Part shown: piece by piece, positions 15,744-24,911 of the stretch
Layout: each line of letters opens with the position of its first letter
Position numbering within the stretch: the stretch's first letter is position 1
Assembly: GCA_002708315.1 (NCBI GenBank)
Contig: PANC01000028.1
Coordinates: 1 to 32,059, forward strand
Direction: 5' to 3'
Length of the DNA: 32,059 nucleotides
From: Lentimicrobiaceae bacterium
GTDB lineage: Bacteria; Bacteroidota; Bacteroidia; Bacteroidales; F082
Notes under the pieces: generated by a model
The model's database searches: none
The model's input: the letters and a program-made list of their open reading frames with translations, nothing else
What the model was told of the DNA's origin: nothing
Program-made: the position numbers and the translations under genes

Positions 15744-17948
15744 CTATATTCCTATGTGAAGTTCTTTAAAAAATGATGAGGCCTTAACAAGTGCAATGGT
15801 TCCCAAATCCTTGTAGAGATAGTCAGCCCTTTCGATGAATTCCATTTCTCTTCCCTCCTGCACATCTGCAAGGCCTAAAAAAATTAAATCTGCATCCTTT
15901 GACTCGGATTTTATAACCTGATTAACAGGCAGTTGCTCACTATTATTAACAATTTGGATTTCGGCTTTAATCCTCATATTATCCAATACATGCTTTGCAT
16001 CTCTAACTATACTACTTTCTCTTTCTTCATCATTATTAATTATCATAAGCCTGGCCGTAACGTTTCGCCATTCGTATGATAACCTGAGAAACTTAATTAA
16101 TGATAATACCAGGTTACCATTGTTTGATCCTCCACGCCACCAAATGTCTATTTGTTTGTATTCTCCAAATAATTTAATTGAATCATGGTCCAAAAGCACA
16201 ATGTTAAGATCAAGCTCACTAAAATACTTAAGTAATTTAGCAAACCCCACTGGATCCTCCGTTTTTCTGGCCCAGCCGAGCATAACAGTATTTGGCTCAA
16301 CTCCTGAGAACCCATATGTAGCAGCAATACTTTTCATGCCATCATAAATATTACTGCATTCCTGTCTTCTTGAAAATATGCCCTCATCCCCACTCATTTC
16401 ATCCTCTGGGATGGATTGCATATGTCTTGGGAAGAGCACCTTAGATGTATCATTTGGTATTAAATCAAAGTTTGATATCAAACCATGTTGTCCAACCAAT
16501 GACTTGGCAAATTCAATTAGATGAGGCCTACTGCTCTTACCACCACTAAACAATAGTATGTTTGCACGCCAGTTTCTCTCATCCAATTGTTTTTGATCCA
16601 TTTTGGTTAGCATTGAACGAAGTATTGATGCCCATACACTTTGCCAAACATCACCCATTGCAAGACTAAGCTGTTTCTTTCGTATTAAGTAATAAATTAA
16701 TATCAGAATAAGAAATGCACCTAACATAGATATGACATCGAGTTGAATCATAACAAAGAAGGTAGCTACAAAGCCCAGTATACCAACCCACATGGGTATA
16801 TTAAATGAAGGACGGAAATCAGTACTTGCCCATTTTTCAAGCGCAAATGAAATATTTATAAAGCCATAAGCAGTCAGATAGAACATAGAAACTACTCCTG
16901 CAATAACATTTAAATCACCTATTAGAATTCCCAATTCAGCGAGAATAAAAGTAAAAATTAGAGCATTGCGGGGTTCATTATTCTTACCATGGCCAACAGA
17001 AAGTAATCTGGGAAGTATCTTGTCCTGAGCAACTGCTTGAAGGATCCTAGGGCCTCCAAGGATACCTCCAAGTGCTGATGACAATGTAGCACCCCAAATT
17101 CCGGCTATAACAAGAAATGGTATCCATGACACTGTAATCAAAAAATTATAGTCACTTTTCAGAAGCTCCTCATCAACACCATAGTAAAATATCATTGCAA
17201 GTGCCATGTATATAATAAATCCAACAACTATGGATATCATTGTTCCCATGGGAATATCTTTCTTGGGATCCTTTAAGTCACCTGACATTGCTATCCCAGC
17301 TGTAAATCCGGTTACAGCAGGAAAGAATATGGCAAATATTTCCACAAAGGAAAACTCTCGTTGAGGAGTGGAAATCATTGATTCTACATTTGAAATATCG
17401 GGTGTAAATAATGTTATACCAAATACAATTGAAACCAGAGACAGCACAATAGCACCAAGAATTATAAATTGAGTCTTAATCGCGGCATTTGTACTCACCA
17501 TGGCTATTACAACCAATAATACTAGTACTATTGAACCAGTAACTCTTATGTGGTTGAGACTAACTTCAGTAATATCCAATAAATTAGTTATTAGATTAAG
17601 GGATAGAAAATTTTCAGAAAACCCCACTATGTATAAGGCAATACTAAGCGCTGTTCCAATGAATAAAGTAATACCAATTGAGCCACCCATTGGTAGTCCT
17701 AGAGACCGGCTGAGTATATAATATATACCGCCAGCTTTTATTTTCTTGTCGGTGGCTATTGAAGACACACTTAAACCTGTTGTAAAAGAGATTACATGAG
17801 CAAGTAATATAATTGCAATCGCTCCTGCAATACCAGCCACTCCAACAACCCACCCTAACCTTAGGTACATTATTACACCAAGTATTGTGAGGATAGAAGG
17901 TGTAAACACTCCTGCAAAGGATCCAAATTTTTTTGGTTGATCTATCAT
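15744..17948 (-). CDS. SLC12-like (cation-chloride cotransporter family) APC transporter
   Basis: A 734-residue membrane protein. The first 430 or so residues form about 12 transmembrane helices of the APC superfamily, starting GVFTPSILTILGVIMYLRLG, the hallmark of the SLC12 family, and including GGIYYILSRSLGLPMGGSIG. The last 280 residues form a cytoplasmic domain resembling that of eukaryotic cotransporters, with DIWWRGGSNNGNLVLSLIKF near residue 600. In animals this family moves Na+/K+ with Cl-; bacterial members have been little studied, and amino-acid transport is an alternative. It starts 46 bases after the saccharopine-dehydrogenase-like gene and is probably cotranscribed with it. Confidence 0.9.
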   Translation of the reverse strand: MIDQPKKFGSFAGVFTPSILTILGVIMYLRLGWVVGVAGIAGAIAIILLAHVISFTTGLSVSSIATDKKIKAGGIYYILSRSLGLPMGGSIGITLFIGTALSIALYIVGFSENFLSLNLITNLLDITEVSLNHIRVTGSIVLVLLVVIAMVSTNAAIKTQFIILGAIVLSLVSIVFGITLFTPDISNVESMISTPQREFSFVEIFAIFFPAVTGFTAGIAMSGDLKDPKKDIPMGTMISIVVGFIIYMALAMIFYYGVDEELLKSDYNFLITVSWIPFLVIAGIWGATLSSALGGILGGPRILQAVAQDKILPRLLSVGHGKNNEPRNALIFTFILAELGILIGDLNVIAGVVSMFYLTAYGFINISFALEKWASTDFRPSFNIPMWVGILGFVATFFVMIQLDVISMLGAFLILILIYYLIRKKQLSLAMGDVWQSVWASILRSMLTKMDQKQLDERNWRANILLFSGGKSSRPHLIEFAKSLVGQHGLISNFDLIPNDTSKVLFPRHMQSIPEDEMSGDEGIFSRRQECSNIYDGMKSIAATYGFSGVEPNTVMLGWARKTEDPVGFAKLLKYFSELDLNIVLLDHDSIKLFGEYKQIDIWWRGGSNNGNLVLSLIKFLRLSYEWRNVTARLMIINNDEERESSIVRDAKHVLDNMRIKAEIQIVNNSEQLPVNQVIKSESKDADLIFLGLADVQEGREMEFIERADYLYKDLGTIALVKASSFFKELHIGI

Positions 17949-17994
17949 AATTAATACTTCACTTGAACTACAATAATATACTAGTATTTACGGA

Positions 17995-19131
17995 TTATAT
18001 TATATCTATTTTTGATTCATAATTAACTCCCCTTTGCCTTAAGCCCTCTAACATAAATTCTACCACTGAATCGTGTTCACCCAATTTTTCACCAAGTGTT
18101 ATTCCTGTTTCCATATATATATTCTCAGCAAGCAGCCTCAATGCAGTGGTAGCAGTATATCCCGTTGTTCTTGCCATCGAATGAATACCGGTATCATGAC
18201 AGTATTCATCATAAAGGTCAAATGTATACCTTAGTTTTTCACCACCAGCTTCTCCATCAACTATAATTCTCATTATTGTTAAATCCTCTTCACCATTATC
18301 CAATTTCCAACTATCAAATAATAGTTTTGATGTAAAGTCAAGTGGAGATACCATATTTCCACTAATATTTATTTTTTCATTTGAGAAAAAGCCATTTTCA
18401 TTGAATAGTTTAATCTTTTCAGCATATCCAGGGTAACGAAGAGTCTTCTCAACCATATTCTCTGCTTTTATGGTAAAAAGCAAAGATCTCAATCCATCAC
18501 TATTAAATGCTTCAAGTGTACCAACTTTACCAAATTCAAGTAGCTCATTTTCCGTCAATGGATCAACAGTAATTATTTTACCATTTCTTACTATACGCGC
18601 TGGACGGGTATATTCTTCAATAATATCCGTTGGTGAAAAGACGGCTTTATATTCCCAGGGCTTTGTGCGCAACTTTGGCAAACCGCCAACGTAAATCTCA
18701 ACATTATCAACTCTATCTAATTTGGAAGCAGCATGCCCCGTAAGCAGATTACTCATACCAGGAGCTACTCCAATATCGCAAATTACCCTCACACCTTTTT
18801 CCTTAGCCAAGTCTGCTAAGTCAAAAACATCCTCTGGGTAGAAAGCTATATCAATTGTATCCTTTCCGGCTTGTATACATCTTTTTAAAGTTTCAAACCC
18901 CATAAAACCAGGAACAGCATTTACCACAAAATCAAATGGTTTAACTAGTGATGTTATTAATTCACGGCTACTCAGATCTTCCCGAATAGTATTAATGTTT
19001 TTATCTTTTACACTAGCTAGCTTATCTTTATTGATGTCAGCTAGTGAAACTTCAAAATTGGAATCTTTTGCTAGGTCTTTTGCCATGGGAAGGCCTACTA
19101 AACCAGCACCAAGCACGATAATCTTCTTCAT
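17995..19131 (-). CDS. Saccharopine dehydrogenase family oxidoreductase
   Basis: A 378-residue enzyme with an N-terminal Rossmann domain (IIVLGAGLVGLPMA at residues 4-17), then NAVPGFMGFETLKRCIQAG near 73, CDIGVAPGMSNLLTGHAA near 118, and a C-terminal saccharopine-dehydrogenase catalytic domain ending with GIHSMARTTGYTATTALRL. The family includes saccharopine dehydrogenase and lysine 6-dehydrogenase, which act in lysine catabolism with NAD(P). The exact substrate cannot be read from the sequence. It heads an apparent operon with the SLC12-like transporter. A TATATTTG box lies 20 bases upstream of the start. Confidence 0.82.
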   Translation of the reverse strand: MKKIIVLGAGLVGLPMAKDLAKDSNFEVSLADINKDKLASVKDKNINTIREDLSSRELITSLVKPFDFVVNAVPGFMGFETLKRCIQAGKDTIDIAFYPEDVFDLADLAKEKGVRVICDIGVAPGMSNLLTGHAASKLDRVDNVEIYVGGLPKLRTKPWEYKAVFSPTDIIEEYTRPARIVRNGKIITVDPLTENELLEFGKVGTLEAFNSDGLRSLLFTIKAENMVEKTLRYPGYAEKIKLFNENGFFSNEKINISGNMVSPLDFTSKLLFDSWKLDNGEEDLTIMRIIVDGEAGGEKLRYTFDLYDEYCHDTGIHSMARTTGYTATTALRLLAENIYMETGITLGEKLGEHDSVVEFMLEGLRQRGVNYESKIDII

Positions 19132-19151
19132 TATGCTAATATATTATAACC

Positions 19152-19159
19152 CAAATATA
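19152..19159 (-). promoter_or_regulatory. -7 box for the saccharopine dehydrogenase-like gene
   Basis: TATATTTG on the minus strand matches TAnnTTTG and precedes the ATG at 19131 by 20 bases. Several TTTG tracts lie further upstream but none at ideal spacing. Confidence 0.45.
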
Positions 19160-19226
19160 CAAACAAAATAATCAAATAATCTCCATTGGATTAAGAGTTT
19201 GAATTTTAGGCAAGTAAGTTAAATAT

Positions 19227-19973
19227 CTAGGATCTACCTTCCTCTTGTAAAACGGAGGTATAATGTTTAAATGACCTTAGAATTATAACCACCACCAGGG
19301 AGGCCATAACCGCATAATGCCATGGAGTATATAAAATGAATTCTTCAGTTTCAAAATATCGTCTTATGTCATCAATAAAGGTAAAGCCAACAACAGTAGC
19401 TAGAATACCTGAATATTCTCTTCTAAGAACACTTCTAAATGAAAATGGTACAACATTGGAAACATAATTACTAAACCCTGGTATGAAGCCTGGTGTTCTA
19501 TTGGCCCAATCCATGTAACTATCACCAAATTTACGTTCTAAAAACCTTTCTTCAGCAAACATAATACGCTCATAATAAAGCCAAAAAGCTAGAGTTACAA
19601 TTATCACAAAAGAAAAATTAAAGGTATAAATAACAATTCCAATCCACATAAAATAGTTTCCCAAATATAGTGGATGCCTCACCATAGAGTATATTCCAGT
19701 GGTATTTAAGGTCTCTGCAACTTGACCTTCCTTGGTATTTCTACCAGAGGTTCCTTTGGGAGTTGTTGCTATTGCTATTGCTCTAATAACGAAGCCTAAA
19801 ACACTAATAGAAATAGCTCCCCATGTTATAAGATTGAGCCATTTTTCACTGATGGTTCCTATTGGTGTGAAAAAAACAACAGGTATTGCCAACACAAATA
19901 AGATTACAGGAATCTCTCCGCGATGTCTAAATAAATAATTACCCTCTTTTTCAAATGAATTAATGAATGCCAT
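19227..19973 (-). CDS. ICMT/PEMT-like membrane methyltransferase family protein
   Basis: A 248-residue protein with about five membrane helices. The signature is TGIYSMVRHPLYLGNYFMWI near residue 93, with the RHP motif at 99-101, followed by YYERIMFAEERFLERKFGD and YMDWANRTPGFIPGF. These match isoprenylcysteine O-methyltransferase/phospholipid methyltransferase-type enzymes, which bind S-adenosylmethionine at the membrane face. Bacterial members have no known prenylated-protein substrate; lipid or small-molecule methylation is a reasonable guess. The gene has its own promoter (19993-20020) and no obvious operon partner. Confidence 0.82.
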   Translation of the reverse strand: MAFINSFEKEGNYLFRHRGEIPVILFVLAIPVVFFTPIGTISEKWLNLITWGAISISVLGFVIRAIAIATTPKGTSGRNTKEGQVAETLNTTGIYSMVRHPLYLGNYFMWIGIVIYTFNFSFVIIVTLAFWLYYERIMFAEERFLERKFGDSYMDWANRTPGFIPGFSNYVSNVVPFSFRSVLRREYSGILATVVGFTFIDDIRRYFETEEFILYTPWHYAVMASLVVVIILRSFKHYTSVLQEEGRS

Positions 19974-19992
19974 GGTATATATTTTAGTGAGG

Positions 19993-20020
19993 CAAAGATA
20001 TTAAAATAGTAAACCAACAA
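19993..20020 (-). promoter_or_regulatory. Promoter of the ICMT-like gene
   Basis: On the minus strand TTG (20018-20020) is followed after 17 bases by TATCTTTG (19993-20000), an exact TAnnTTTG. The start codon is 19 bases further on. Confidence 0.55.
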
Positions 20021-20092
20021 CAGAACATGAAAAGCTGAATATTTGAAGTATGAAAGGGTTGTAATTGGTAAGTCAGGCAACAGTAATGTGAG

Positions 20093-21436
20093 TTAACTTT
20101 CTAGCTCAATAAATGTAATCTCTGGAAGTATACCTATTCTGCCCGGATAACCTATTGAGCCCAAACCTCTATTCACATATATATACCTTCCCAACTTTTC
20201 ATCATCTTCATATAAACCTGCCCATTGTTTATACATATATTTTGCAGGACTCCATTTTATTTCTTTGGTTTCTATGCCAAATTGAAACCCGTGAGTGTGA
20301 CCTGAAAGAGATAAATCAATATCATAATTTCCTGGTATTACTACCTTTTCCCAATGTGAAGGATCATGAGTTAAAAGGATCTTAACATCAGCGTCTTCTG
20401 AACCCTTCATGGCTTTATCCAAGTCTCCATATTTTGGAAACCTATTACTGGCACCCCAGTTCTCAACTCCCACAACAGCTATGCTACCATCACTTGAATT
20501 TAGTATTTGGTTTTCATTATTTAGCAAGTTCCATCCAAGTGATCTATAGTATTGATATAAATCTATCATGTTATCTTTCTTTGCCTGTTCTGATGGCCAC
20601 GCAACATAATCACCATAATCATGGTTCCCGAGAACAGCATAGATTCCCAACTTAGCTTTAAGCTGTGATAGAACTTGTTCAAAACCATATGCTTCTTTGG
20701 TGGCATAATTTACTAAGTCACCGGTAAAGAAAATTAGGTCTGGTTCAAGCTCATTTATAATATCAACTGCTCTTTGCAAGGGCTTTTTTGAAGCCCAGCT
20801 TCCAAGATGCAGATCAGATATTTGAACAATTTTAAGGTTATTAAATTTCTTTGGAAGATTTTTAAAAGCTATCTTTTCTTTATGGATTTTGAACTCGTAC
20901 ACCCATTTTAGCATCCCGGTAAACATGGTTCCCAAAATCAGTCCACCAGTAACAAAACCCGTGTACTGCAGAAACTTACTTCTTGTTATCTCATAGTTAT
21001 CATTTCCACCATTTATAACTTCAACCCTATTATTTCTACTTGAAAGATGTACAAGCTTTTGAATTCCTCTAATTACATCTGCTAGGATTAAAAATAAAAT
21101 TGGAATAAGCTTGGCAGAATAAAATATCATAACTGTACCAACCATGTAAGTACGTATGGCGTCATTCCATAATAGAACTGGTTTTACCAGAGAGCCAACA
21201 ATTATTACCAACAATAATAGCAGAGGGAACCAATAAACAGCAATAATTAAAACCCTTAGCCAATATCTATAGTTAAACACCTGTTTCTTAAGAGACGACC
21301 AGAGGTAAAAATCTGCTGCGACTATTACCAACATAAAAATTAATTGCACACTGTACTTTGGGAAAAATGTTCTAATACTAAAGAATAAAGCCAAAAGTAT
21401 AAAGGCTGGTAATATAATTTTGATTAAGAGTCTCAC
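20093..21436 (-). CDS. Membrane-anchored metallophosphoesterase
   Basis: A 447-residue protein. The first 180 residues hold about four transmembrane helices plus a further hydrophobic segment (TGFVTGGLILGTMFTG) before the catalytic domain. The calcineurin-like metal-binding motifs follow in order: ISDLHLGSW near 207, FTGDLVN near 240, GNHDYGDY near 270, LTHDPSHW near 355 and SGHTHGFQ near 379. It hydrolyses phosphoesters with a two-metal centre and is similar to YkuE-type enzymes; the substrate is unknown, with phospholipid or UDP-sugar-lipid intermediates possible. The start is a GTG; no in-frame ATG occurs between it and the upstream stop. Confidence 0.88.
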   Translation of the reverse strand: MRLLIKIILPAFILLALFFSIRTFFPKYSVQLIFMLVIVAADFYLWSSLKKQVFNYRYWLRVLIIAVYWFPLLLLLVIIVGSLVKPVLLWNDAIRTYMVGTVMIFYSAKLIPILFLILADVIRGIQKLVHLSSRNNRVEVINGGNDNYEITRSKFLQYTGFVTGGLILGTMFTGMLKWVYEFKIHKEKIAFKNLPKKFNNLKIVQISDLHLGSWASKKPLQRAVDIINELEPDLIFFTGDLVNYATKEAYGFEQVLSQLKAKLGIYAVLGNHDYGDYVAWPSEQAKKDNMIDLYQYYRSLGWNLLNNENQILNSSDGSIAVVGVENWGASNRFPKYGDLDKAMKGSEDADVKILLTHDPSHWEKVVIPGNYDIDLSLSGHTHGFQFGIETKEIKWSPAKYMYKQWAGLYEDDEKLGRYIYVNRGLGSIGYPGRIGILPEITFIELES

Positions 21437-21597
21437 AGTTTGATTTTCTAATTGTAAGCAGTTTAAACGGAGTAAAATTATAAATATTTTGACTTTAAGA
21501 ACTTATTAACAAATTAATGGAGACATTTCATGATCATTAATAAAATAAAACCCTAGAATTAAGTTTTAATTAAAAAAAGAAATGGAAATAAACATTC

Positions 21598-22611
21598 TTA
21601 CAATCTTTGATATTCGAATGTTGGGTAACCCTTTTCTCCCGTTTCAGGGTTATAAAAACTAATAAACCTTAGTTTGTAGTAAGCTAACTGCTCATCTCTG
21701 ATTATGTAGTTGTAATTTAGCTTGGTTTCGTAACTGATATTACCTGTATTTACATCCCCTATTAGCTCTTTCCAATCATAACCAATCTTATCAAAGTTTA
21801 GAGAAAAATCCATTAGTAGTGTATCTGAAAGATTAATGTCTGAGAAAGCTAATGTTGTGTCCAATGCAACAGATAACATATCATATTTCTGCATTACGCC
21901 AGTAACTAAATATGGATAAGCTTGGCCATCTGTAGTATACAACATAGTTGTGTACTGTGTGAAAATCAAGTCCCAATCATTATAGTTGGGTTCTATTTGC
22001 TTTTGTAACATTTCTTCAAAAGAGTACTGGGTATTTATGTGCTCTGGATTTTTCTCCACAACAGCATTAGTTAAATCAGAATTATCCATCTTACAATGAG
22101 TGAAATAGAATTTATCTCCCACTAAACCCGTGAATTTTAATTTCTTCAACCCTAGTTGAATGCCCAAAGAGCTTATGCCCCTGTTCATAACCCAAACCTT
22201 TTTCGAAAATGATGTATCTCCATTGGTTATTGTAATCCAATTATCAAATGCTAATGAATCTAGGTCGCCTGTTGATCCATCAAATTTCCAATTAAGACCT
22301 GATGTATCAGTTACAGATTCAAAATCTTCAAACTCAGTAATTGCTGCTAAGCCAAAATTAGCTGTATTCAATCTTATCACCGACGAAGTATCATCACAAG
22401 AAAAGTTAAGATCAAAGTCAGATCTATTATTAATTGAAGTAAAATCTGTGTCTTCAAGATCAACATAAACTTGATTTGTATAATACATAGTCATTGGCAC
22501 TACTACAGTTGTAATATCACCAGGCAAATGTGGATCGGTTACCTCATCTTTCTTAAAACAAGAGGATGATAGAATAGACAATATAATTATGTATGCAATG
22601 TTTTTAATCAT
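21598..22611 (-). CDS. HmuY-like lipoprotein
   Basis: A 337-residue lipoprotein: the signal peptide ends in the lipobox SSSC with Cys18 as the lipidated residue. The rest fits the HmuY family of haem-binding surface proteins, with YNDWDLIFTQYTTMLYTTDG near 212, YLVTGV, IGYDWK near 280 and the family's C-terminal YYKLRFISFYNPETGEKGYP then FEY. HmuY captures haem and passes it to a TonB-dependent receptor. The ATG shares one base with the receptor's TAA stop (ATAATG), so it is translationally coupled to it. A paralogue with the same three motifs but T9SS sorting is encoded on the other side of the receptor gene. Confidence 0.82.
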   Translation of the reverse strand: MIKNIAYIIILSILSSSCFKKDEVTDPHLPGDITTVVVPMTMYYTNQVYVDLEDTDFTSINNRSDFDLNFSCDDTSSVIRLNTANFGLAAITEFEDFESVTDTSGLNWKFDGSTGDLDSLAFDNWITITNGDTSFSKKVWVMNRGISSLGIQLGLKKLKFTGLVGDKFYFTHCKMDNSDLTNAVVEKNPEHINTQYSFEEMLQKQIEPNYNDWDLIFTQYTTMLYTTDGQAYPYLVTGVMQKYDMLSVALDTTLAFSDINLSDTLLMDFSLNFDKIGYDWKELIGDVNTGNISYETKLNYNYIIRDEQLAYYKLRFISFYNPETGEKGYPTFEYQRL

Positions 22612-24851
22612 TATTTATTTATGGTTATTTGAAGGCGTGTAAAAAATGTTCTACCCCAATTAACAGACTGGCTTCCAGCACCACCTGTATGCACTCCTCC
22701 CTGTGAAGCACCAGTTACATTAACATTAGTATTATTGAATAAATTCTTGGCACCTATTTGAAGATTAATTCTCCGTTTCCAAAACCATTTACCAATGGTA
22801 ACATCAAGGGTATTATATGGCTCCATGTACAATATCTCTGGTGTTTCTTCTAGACCAATGAAATATAGTTGTGGGTATTTTCCATTATACTTATAGTAAA
22901 GTGAGAATGTGGTGTTCCATCTTTGAACATTGTAGCTTGCAACCGTATTAAAACCAGTATAGTACTCAAAATTAGAATCAACCAGCCCATCATAATCTAT
23001 TTTCTGTCCAGTATATGTAAATCCAAATTTTACAGTAAGCCAAGGATATACTTTATTATTAAAATTTATTTCCATACCTCTGGTCAAATATCTATTGACA
23101 TTTACATAGGTATAAAAAATTGAAGTGGTTCCCTGGGGTATTAATTGAATATTATCCTTGATATTATTGTTGAATAAGTTCATCTCAATTCCCCATACAT
23201 ATCCCCTACTTGGTGAACTGTTATATTGCAATAGCAGATTAGAACTAATAGATGTTTCAGCCTGTAGGTTTTCGTTACCCTGAATGTCATGATTTACATC
23301 AACAAAGTTTAAATATAACTCCTTCAATGATGGCGCACGAAAACCACTAGCAACAGATGCTCTAATAGAAACAGATTCACTTAAATCATACTTTACATTT
23401 ATGGAATATACAACAGGAGCTTTGAATTTTGTATTATAAATTAATCTCAAGCCAGGCTGTATATTTAGAACTTTAACTGGTGTATAGTTAAAACTAGTAA
23501 ACAAAGCATAATCACCTATAATTTGCTCATTATCTTTTATACGTTTTCCTGATCCCTTTTCAGAGTTTAGATCAACACCGGCCTGAAACTTAAATTTACT
23601 AAATTCATTGCCATAACTATAGTCAGCCCTAAGTAAAATATCACCAAACTTGGTGGTATCTTGTTCACCGGGCACAAGAGTTTTATCTAGTATGGTTAGG
23701 TCATTAAGATATACATTTCTAATCTTATGATATCTTGAATATGAGGCAATTGCATTAATACGCGACTTTGAATCAAATTCATATTTAACGTTGGATTTGA
23801 TGACCAGCCTCTGTGTAAAGTAGTACTTATCAATTCTTTTCTCATAGTAGGGAGGCATCAATATCCCATTGTCACGTAATTCCTGGTTAAAATATGTAGC
23901 ACCAAGGTTTATTTGAGTATTATCCCAGTTATACTTATAGTCACCTGAAAAATTCCATTGTTCTCTTGGCTTCCATCTTTGAGCCCAACTTGTTCCAGGC
24001 GCTTGAAAACCATCGAAAAAATTCCTACCACCAGTAAATCCAAAAGAATTTCTTTTGGCTCTGCCGGTAACGGCCATATTCAAGTTGTAAACTCCAACTG
24101 ATTCATAGTACCCATCTAGATTCGATGAGTAAAGTAACCTATCTGGCGACTTAGTTATTATATTAATAACTCCAGCCAAAGCATTACTACCATATGCAAC
24201 AGACATTGGGCCATTTATAATTTCAATGTGGTCAATATTTTGTAAATTTAATTGATCTAAATCAATATTTCCGTTTTCTCTACCTATCACTGGAACTCCA
24301 TCTATTAGGAACTTCACATGTTCACCACCTAAACCTTGCATCTTTAAAGATGAGCCAAGAGCATTATCTTGACTAGTACGAACATTAAGTTCCGTAGAAA
24401 GCATCTCCTTTAAATTTACAGCACCTCGATGCTGTATCTCATTGGAATTAATTACCTGAACTTTATATATGGACTTATCCTGACGTGATTTACTGTATTG
24501 GCCAGTTACAACAACTTCATCCATATTGTATGAGATTGAACTCAGATATATGATTTTGTTTTCTCCGGGATGTATTGTGTCAGTATAATCCTTAAAGCCA
24601 ACATAAGAGAGTTTAATTAAACAACTCTCATCTACTGCAACATCAACCTTTCCATTGATATCTGTTACATAACCAGAAATTATTGTGTTGTTATTAAATG
24701 GGGTAAATACAATATTAGCAAAAGCTACTGGATCATCATTAATATCATTATACACAGCAACAGTTGACTGCTGAGCAATTGATAACAAATGAACAGACAG
24801 AAAAAGAAAAATGAAAATACCCTTAAATAAGGCCCTCATTAAAGTGTCCAT
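22611..24851 (-). CDS. TonB-dependent outer-membrane receptor (haem/siderophore type)
   Basis: A 746-residue outer-membrane receptor. After a signal peptide (RALFKGIFIFLFLSVHLLSI) comes a carboxypeptidase-regulatory-like domain (FANIVFTP, SGYVTDINGKV, LSYVGFKDYTD). The TonB box region reads NMDEVVVTGQYSK near residue 112, and the plug follows with MLSTELNVRTSQDNALG and LAGVINIITKS. The remaining 500 residues are a 22-strand-type barrel ending WGRTFFTRLQITINK. It would import haem or a metal complex, energised by TonB. Between the HmuY-like T9SS gene and this one lies an attenuator-like hairpin. An ATG four codons downstream (24839) is an alternative start, further from the hairpin. HmuR-like function is inferred from the HmuY partners. 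Confidence 0.9.
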   Translation of the reverse strand: MDTLMRALFKGIFIFLFLSVHLLSIAQQSTVAVYNDINDDPVAFANIVFTPFNNNTIISGYVTDINGKVDVAVDESCLIKLSYVGFKDYTDTIHPGENKIIYLSSISYNMDEVVVTGQYSKSRQDKSIYKVQVINSNEIQHRGAVNLKEMLSTELNVRTSQDNALGSSLKMQGLGGEHVKFLIDGVPVIGRENGNIDLDQLNLQNIDHIEIINGPMSVAYGSNALAGVINIITKSPDRLLYSSNLDGYYESVGVYNLNMAVTGRAKRNSFGFTGGRNFFDGFQAPGTSWAQRWKPREQWNFSGDYKYNWDNTQINLGATYFNQELRDNGILMPPYYEKRIDKYYFTQRLVIKSNVKYEFDSKSRINAIASYSRYHKIRNVYLNDLTILDKTLVPGEQDTTKFGDILLRADYSYGNEFSKFKFQAGVDLNSEKGSGKRIKDNEQIIGDYALFTSFNYTPVKVLNIQPGLRLIYNTKFKAPVVYSINVKYDLSESVSIRASVASGFRAPSLKELYLNFVDVNHDIQGNENLQAETSISSNLLLQYNSSPSRGYVWGIEMNLFNNNIKDNIQLIPQGTTSIFYTYVNVNRYLTRGMEINFNNKVYPWLTVKFGFTYTGQKIDYDGLVDSNFEYYTGFNTVASYNVQRWNTTFSLYYKYNGKYPQLYFIGLEETPEILYMEPYNTLDVTIGKWFWKRRINLQIGAKNLFNNTNVNVTGASQGGVHTGGAGSQSVNWGRTFFTRLQITINK

Positions 24852-24857
24852 TTAATG

Positions 24858-24887
24858 AAAAACCTACTGCGGATATACCGCAGCAGG
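24858..24887 (-). terminator. Terminator/attenuator hairpin just before the receptor gene
   Basis: On the minus strand CCTGCTGCGG pairs with CCGCAGTAGG over 10 bp (one G-U pair) around the loop TATAT, and is followed by five T. The T run ends only 6 bases before the receptor ATG at 24851. The G-U pair forms only in minus-strand RNA. It is either a partial terminator that lowers receptor expression relative to the HmuY-like gene or a structure that controls receptor translation. Confidence 0.75.
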
Positions 24888-24911
24888 TAATTTGTTTTGG
24901 TTAAAGTATTT

